The notes below the pieces were generated by a model. It did not search any database. It was not told the DNA's origin and saw nothing but the letters and a program-made list of their open reading frames with translations. Both the position numbers and the translations under genes were made by a program. A stretch of 45,442 nucleotides of DNA from Allobosea sp. CRIB-10 (GTDB lineage: Bacteria; Pseudomonadota; Alphaproteobacteria; Rhizobiales; Beijerinckiaceae): assembly GCF_900112185.1 (NCBI RefSeq), contig NZ_FOKP01000035.1, positions 1 through 45,442 on the forward strand. The letters are read 5' to 3'. Shown here one piece after another: positions 44,401 through 45,442 of the stretch (within the stretch, counting starts at the first letter, position 1; the number at the start of each line of letters is the position of its first letter).

Positions 44401-45300
44401 ATGCGTCAGATCGAGGAACTCGCTGCGCTGATCGCGCGCTTCGCGCCGACCGACGGCGTCCACGAGACAGCGATCCCACGCTTGAAGGTAGTGCGCCTGT
44501 CGCAGCCGAGCGAGCCGATGCACGGCCTGCACGAGCCGGCGCTCTGCATCATCGCCCAGGGTGCCAAGCAGGTGATTTTGGGCGACCAGATCTATCGCTA
44601 TGACGCGGCTCATTGCCTGATCGTTTCCCTCGACCTGCCGGTCATCGGCCAGGTGATCGAGGCGACGCCGGACAAGCCCTATCTCTGCGTCAAGCTCGAA
44701 CTCGACCCTGCCGCCATCGGCGCGCTGATGCTGGAAGCCGCGTCGCTCGCCGAGCCGGAACCAATGACGGGTCCCGGGATGGCGGTCAGTCCGATGACGC
44801 CGGCCTTGCTCGATGCCGCGATACGCCTGACGGGCCTGCTCGCCACTCCCGCCGACATCTCGGTGCTCGCGCCGCTGGCCGAGCGTGAGATTCTCTATCG
44901 GCTGCTCACCGGGGAGCAGGCGGCGCGCCTGCGCCAGATCGCGGTGGCTGAGAGCAAGCTGCAGCAGGTCAATCGCGCCATCGGCTGGATCAAGCGCAAT
45001 TACCGCAAGCCCTTCAGCGTCGAGATCGTCGCGGCGGAGGCTCGGATGAGCCCGTCGGCGCTGCACCAGCATTTCAAGGCGGTGACGGCGATGAGCCCGC
45101 TGCAATACCAGAAGCAACTGCGCCTGCAGGAGGCGCGCCGGCTGATCCTGGCCAAGGCGCATGACGCTGCCTCGGCCGGATTCCAGGTTGGCTATGAGAG
45201 CCCCTCGCAGTTCAGCCGCGAATATAGCCGCCTGTTCGGAGCCCCGCCCCTGCGCGACGTCGCGCGCTTGCGCGGCGGTGAGTCGGCCTATAGCGGCTGA
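44401..45300 (+). CDS. AraC-family transcriptional regulator
   Basis: A 299-residue regulator. The N-terminal AraC_N-type cupin-like domain has VVRLSQPSEPMHGLHEPALC, IIAQGAKQVILGDQIYRYD and HCLIVSLDLPVIGQV. The C-terminal double HTH (about 195-295) has NYRKPFSVEIVAAEARMSPS, LHQHFKAVTAMSPLQYQKQL and GYESPSQFSREYSRLFG. AAAGGAG lies 6-7 nt before the ATG. It is divergent from the Atu4866-type gene and converges on the chemoreceptor gene with a 10-bp gap. The effector is unknown. Confidence 0.92.
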   Translation: MRQIEELAALIARFAPTDGVHETAIPRLKVVRLSQPSEPMHGLHEPALCIIAQGAKQVILGDQIYRYDAAHCLIVSLDLPVIGQVIEATPDKPYLCVKLELDPAAIGALMLEAASLAEPEPMTGPGMAVSPMTPALLDAAIRLTGLLATPADISVLAPLAEREILYRLLTGEQAARLRQIAVAESKLQQVNRAIGWIKRNYRKPFSVEIVAAEARMSPSALHQHFKAVTAMSPLQYQKQLRLQEARRLILAKAHDAASAGFQVGYESPSQFSREYSRLFGAPPLRDVARLRGGESAYSG

Positions 45301-45310
45301 CCAGCTTTCC

Positions 45311-45442
45311 TCAGAACTCCTCCCAGCCCGCATCGTCCGCGCGGCCGTTGGCGGCCTTGCGGGCTGGTGCAGGCGCGGCCTTGCTCTGGGCGAAGGCGGC
45401 CTCGGCGAGCTGGCGCAGGCGCTCCGGCTCGGAGTCGCGACC
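45311..45442 (-). CDS. C-terminus of a probable methyl-accepting chemotaxis protein (partial)
   Basis: The last 43 codons of a leftward gene that enters from the right edge. The tail is an Ala/Lys/Pro-rich linker ending in GWEEF. That resembles the xWxxF-type C-terminal pentapeptide (NWETF in E. coli) that tethers CheR and CheB to chemoreceptors. The call rests on this tail alone, since no signalling domain is in the window. Confidence 0.55.
   Translation of the reverse strand, partial: GRDSEPERLRQLAEAAFAQSKAAPAPARKAANGRADDAGWEEF

Noticed and set aside
38646..45442. A mobile island carrying the end-joining genes
   Set aside because: No integrase, tRNA end, long direct repeat or compositional break is visible; only the neighbour order hints at rearrangement.

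Overview
The window is a GC-rich, gene-dense stretch of an alphaproteobacterial chromosome. It probably comes from the Hyphomicrobiales, near Bosea or its relatives. I infer this from gene order, C4-pathway heme synthesis (5-aminolevulinate synthase), CtrA- and CcrM-type motifs, an Atu4866-family protein and typical rhizobial palindromic repeats; no alignment was run. There are no tRNA or rRNA genes, CRISPR arrays, prophages or insertion sequences that I can support.

The central feature is a probable chromosome origin at about 22247-22706, the only gene-free stretch longer than 300 bp. It lies between hemE (leftward) and a DUF299/PpsR-type regulator (rightward), the arrangement known around the Caulobacter origin. 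It holds a perfect CtrA box (TTAA-N7-TTAAC), nine GANTC sites, near-consensus DnaA boxes, AT-rich blocks, nested hairpins and a near-perfect parS-like sequence. Genes diverge from it. To the left are hemE, hemJ, rho and then mnmE, mnmG, rsmG, parA and parB, interrupted by one rightward thioredoxin-fold gene. To the right are ppsR, maf, aroE, coaE and dnaQ. A perfect 16-bp parS lies inside rsmG, about 8.6 kb from the origin, and a third degenerate site follows pnp.

The left part (1-11526) holds the end of ftsK, lolA, xth, a cyclic-nucleotide-binding protein with an orphan response regulator, an L,D-transpeptidase, a glyoxalase-fold protein, a membrane diguanylate cyclase, the YggS-type PLP protein and the leuS-lptE-holA operon, which converges on parB. 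The right part (26351-38645) carries terC, secB, a Tim44-like/mltA/smr/XRE operon, adenosine kinase, hemA (ALAS), a MIO-type aromatic amino acid lyase, a PPOX flavoprotein, and rpsO-pnp.

From 38899 the content is more accessory: a small unknown gene overlapping ku, then ligD (non-homologous end joining), a divergent HxlR regulator/NAD(P)-binding protein pair, a divergent Atu4866 protein/AraC regulator pair, and the C-terminus of a chemoreceptor. Three composite palindromic repeats with shared GTCAT/ATGAC ends lie just behind stop codons. I see no wholly new multi-gene system. The strongest leads are the origin with its CcrM-overlapped parS variants and the small gene coupled to ku-ligD.
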